A stretch of DNA of 6,983 nucleotides. Origin: Clostridia bacterium. Lineage in GTDB: Bacteria; Bacillota; Clostridia; Christensenellales; Aristaeellaceae. Of this stretch, positions 5,597 through 6,983 are shown piece after piece. Numbering within the stretch: position 1 is the first letter of the stretch; each line of letters begins with the position of its first letter. The stretch lies in the NCBI GenBank assembly GCA_016296675.1, contig JAEDIV010000134.1, positions 1 through 6,983 on the forward strand. The letters run 5' to 3'. The translations under genes were made by a program, and so were the position numbers. The notes under the pieces are model-generated. The model was not told the DNA's origin, did not search any database, and saw nothing but the letters and a program-made list of their open reading frames with translations.

Positions 5597-5625
5597 TTGC
5601 CTGATGGAAGAAAAGCCGTTATAAT
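5597..5625 (+). promoter_or_regulatory. Promoter of the small gene and dus
   Basis: TTGCCT (5597-5602) and a perfect TATAAT (5620-5625) are 17 bases apart. The start point would fall near 5632, leaving a very short leader before the 5650 ATG. Its -35 is eight bases from the -35 of the opposing MazG-like promoter. Confidence 0.8.
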
Positions 5626-5637
5626 AAAAGACATATT

Positions 5638-5641
5638 GAGG
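5638..5641 (+). promoter_or_regulatory. Ribosome binding site of the small gene
   Basis: GAGG lies eight bases before the ATG at 5650 but only two before the in-frame ATG at 5644, so 5650 is the likelier start. Confidence 0.55.
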
Positions 5642-5649
5642 TCATGGAC

Positions 5650-5874
5650 ATGAAGTTTCCGGAGCTCGGAAGCTTTCGGATTGAGGGCGAACTGTATCCG
5701 GGAACGGACGCGCAAAAGGATCTTCCCATCCCGAATATTGGTTCCTTTGCTCTGAAAAATCCGGCTCGCGAAGCCTTTACGGATAAAAACGGAAAGGTTT
5801 ATGCGCCGCTTACGCACATCACGTTTGAAGAGGAAAAAGAGATTCAAGCATCCCGCATCCGGATCATTATCTGA
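5650..5874 (+). CDS. Unrecognised 74-residue protein
   Basis: I do not recognise this protein. It starts MKFPELGSF and ends in SRIRIII. It has no cysteine and no tryptophan, no membrane segment or signal peptide, and mixed charge, so a small soluble cytoplasmic protein is likely. PELGSF (4-9) and PNIGSF (28-33) look like an internal near-repeat, and the glutamate-rich FEEEKEI (59-65) precedes a hydrophobic tail. Support for a real gene is a consensus promoter directly upstream (TATAAT at 5620-5625), a GAGG site, and codon use like the neighbours. The stop is 47 bases before dus with no terminator between, so both are probably on one transcript. An alternative start at 5644 adds two residues. 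A role linked to tRNA modification or nucleotide cleaning is only guilt by association. Confidence 0.7.
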   Translation: MKFPELGSFRIEGELYPGTDAQKDLPIPNIGSFALKNPAREAFTDKNGKVYAPLTHITFEEEKEIQASRIRIII

Positions 5875-5911
5875 TTGCGCGCAGCTGTACCAAAACACAT
5901 ATCATCGATTT

Positions 5912-5915
5912 GAGG
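5912..5915 (+). promoter_or_regulatory. Ribosome binding site fixing the dus start
   Basis: GAGG is six bases before the ATG at 5922. An in-frame TTG at 5910 overlaps this site and would add four residues; the ATG start gives MKIYFAPLEG, which matches how Dus proteins begin. Confidence 0.75.
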
Positions 5916-5921
5916 CATGAA

Positions 5922-6890
5922 ATGAAGATTTATTTTGCGCCCCTTGAGGGCATTACGGACGAGATCTACCGGCGCGTGCATTTCGAATTGTTCGGCGGAC
6001 CGGACAGATATTTTATTCCCTTTATCAGCCCCACCCAGCATTTCACCTTTTCCTCGCGCGAGCAAAAGGCGATGTCGCCCGAGGAAAACAGGGGCATTCC
6101 GGTCATTCCGCAGGTTCTGACCAAAAATCCGGAGCATTTTAACGAGATGGCCGGCAGGCTCAGGGATTTCGGCTATCCCGAGGTCAATCTGAATGCCGGC
6201 TGCCCGTCCGGCACGGTTACGGCCAAGGGAAAAGGCAGCGGTATGCTGCGCGACAAAAATGCACTGAGGGCGTTTCTGGACGAAGTGTTTTCAAAATGCC
6301 CCCTGCCGGTGTCTGTGAAAACACGCATCGGCTACGAATCGCCCGATGAATGGAACGAAATCGTTGACATATATAAGGACTATCCGTTTTCCGAAATCAT
6401 TTTGCATATGCGAACGCGCGAGGAATATTATAAGGGGCGACCGCACATCGAACTGGTCGAAAATGCAATGAATGCCTTTTCCTGCCCGGTTGTCTATAAC
6501 GGAGATGTTTTCTATGCCGAGGACGCCGAAGATGTTTTGACGCGCTTTCCTTCTCTTTCCGGCCTCATGCTCGGGCGCGGGCTTATCGCAAATCCAGCGC
6601 TGACGCGCGTTTTGAAAGGCGGAAAGGCTGCGACTAGAGCGGAACTTAAGGCCTTTCACGATAAGCTCTACCGAAGATATCTTGAAGCCTGGCCGAAAAA
6701 CGCCGTCATCGGCCATATGTGCGAAATCATGGTGTACATGTCGTGCATGTATGAAAATCCCCATAAACTGTTAAAGGCCCTTCGCAAATCGAAGGATCTG
6801 CCTGCCTATGAGGACGCGGCTGAACGCATCTTAAGTGAAATGCCTCTTCGCGAGAATCCGGGGTTTGACCTGATGGTATTGAAAAAATGA
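5922..6890 (+). CDS. dus: tRNA-dihydrouridine synthase family protein
   Basis: An FMN-dependent oxidoreductase that reduces specific uridines in tRNA, usually in the D loop, to dihydrouridine using NAD(P)H. The 322-residue chain has the Dus layout. An N-terminal TIM barrel begins APLEGITD (6-13). The catalytic loop LNAGCPSGTV (90-99) carries Cys94 as general acid, followed by KGKGSGML (102-109). Further barrel motifs are VSVKTRIG (130-137; Lys133 and Arg135 near FMN), LHMRTRE (161-167; His162), YNGDV (192-196) and LGRGLIANP (217-225; phosphate binding of FMN). The helical C-terminal RNA-binding domain follows from about 240. LHMRTRE has Met where LHGRTR is common. Length is typical. It ends 6 bases before a terminator and follows the small unknown gene. 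Which uridine it modifies cannot be told. Confidence 0.92.
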   Translation: MKIYFAPLEGITDEIYRRVHFELFGGPDRYFIPFISPTQHFTFSSREQKAMSPEENRGIPVIPQVLTKNPEHFNEMAGRLRDFGYPEVNLNAGCPSGTVTAKGKGSGMLRDKNALRAFLDEVFSKCPLPVSVKTRIGYESPDEWNEIVDIYKDYPFSEIILHMRTREEYYKGRPHIELVENAMNAFSCPVVYNGDVFYAEDAEDVLTRFPSLSGLMLGRGLIANPALTRVLKGGKAATRAELKAFHDKLYRRYLEAWPKNAVIGHMCEIMVYMSCMYENPHKLLKALRKSKDLPAYEDAAERILSEMPLRENPGFDLMVLKK

Positions 6891-6896
6891 GAAAAC

Positions 6897-6927
6897 GCAG
6901 ACGAAGTTATGCTTTCGTCTGCATTTT
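6897..6927 (+). terminator. Intrinsic terminator after dus
   Basis: GCAGACGAA (6897-6905) and TTCGTCTGC (6914-6922) form a perfect 9-bp stem with an eight-base loop, followed by ATTTT. It begins six bases after the dus stop codon. Confidence 0.88.
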
Positions 6928-6930
6928 GAG

Positions 6931-6957
6931 CCATCAAAAAAGTCCCTTTTTTGATGG
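6931..6957. repeat. Perfect 12-bp inverted repeat, possible terminator of a neighbouring gene
   Basis: CCATCAAAAAAG (6931-6942) and CTTTTTTGATGG (6946-6957) are perfect complements around TCC. The six-base A and T runs lie inside the stem. It may be the terminator of a minus-strand gene beyond the right edge, or a back-up terminator for dus. Bases 6958-6983 show nothing I can assign. Confidence 0.6.
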
Positions 6958-6983
6958 GAAGGGCCGATCCCCTGAAATCCTGC

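Noticed and set aside
5527..5898. Longer version of the MazG-like protein
   Set aside because: The extra residues run across the divergent promoters and the small plus-strand gene; the AAGGAG site marks the ATG at 5526.
5875..5905. Separate promoter for dus (TTGCGC, TATCAT)
   Set aside because: The spacer is 19 bases, the -10 is imperfect, and the start point would fall on the ribosome binding site, leaving no usable leader.

Overview
The window looks like ordinary chromosome from a Bacillota (Firmicutes) bacterium, most likely a gut-type anaerobe of the Clostridia. The reasons are strong AAGGAG-type ribosome binding sites, near-consensus sigma-A promoters, U-rich intrinsic terminators, a tRNA-Ser without an encoded CCA, and a secreted BspA-type leucine-rich-repeat protein. 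G+C is moderate over most of the window and clearly higher at the left edge. Genus cannot be told from the sequence. No stretch over 300 bases lacks a gene, and no mobile element, CRISPR array or origin was seen.

Layout, left to right. (1) A 6-phosphofructokinase gene on the minus strand runs off the left edge, with its own near-consensus promoter. (2) Divergent from it on the plus strand is a stand-alone VanX-like D-Ala-D-Ala dipeptidase. (3) Next is a secreted leucine-rich-repeat protein with 15 recognisable 23-residue repeats. (4) A tight two-gene pair follows: a SpoU/TrmH-family RNA 2'-O-methyltransferase and a YjjG-type HAD nucleotidase, 12 bases apart. (5) A tRNA-Ser(GGA) gene has its own extended -10 promoter and terminator. 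(6) A short MazG-like pyrophosphohydrolase lies on the minus strand and ends tail to tail with the tRNA unit at a second hairpin. (7) Back-to-back promoters separate it from a plus-strand unit holding an unrecognised 74-residue protein and a tRNA-dihydrouridine synthase, closed by an intrinsic terminator. A further perfect 12-bp inverted repeat sits near the right edge.

The genes are mainly housekeeping: glycolysis, RNA modification (methyltransferase, Dus), nucleotide-pool cleaning (YjjG-type, MazG-like) and a tRNA. The accessory flavour comes from the orphan VanX homologue, the leucine-rich-repeat protein and the small unknown gene. I do not see a convincing new multi-gene system. The points most worth checking are the orphan VanX enzyme, the non-canonical Asn and extended C-terminus of the phosphofructokinase, and the small unknown protein expressed from a divergent promoter pair.
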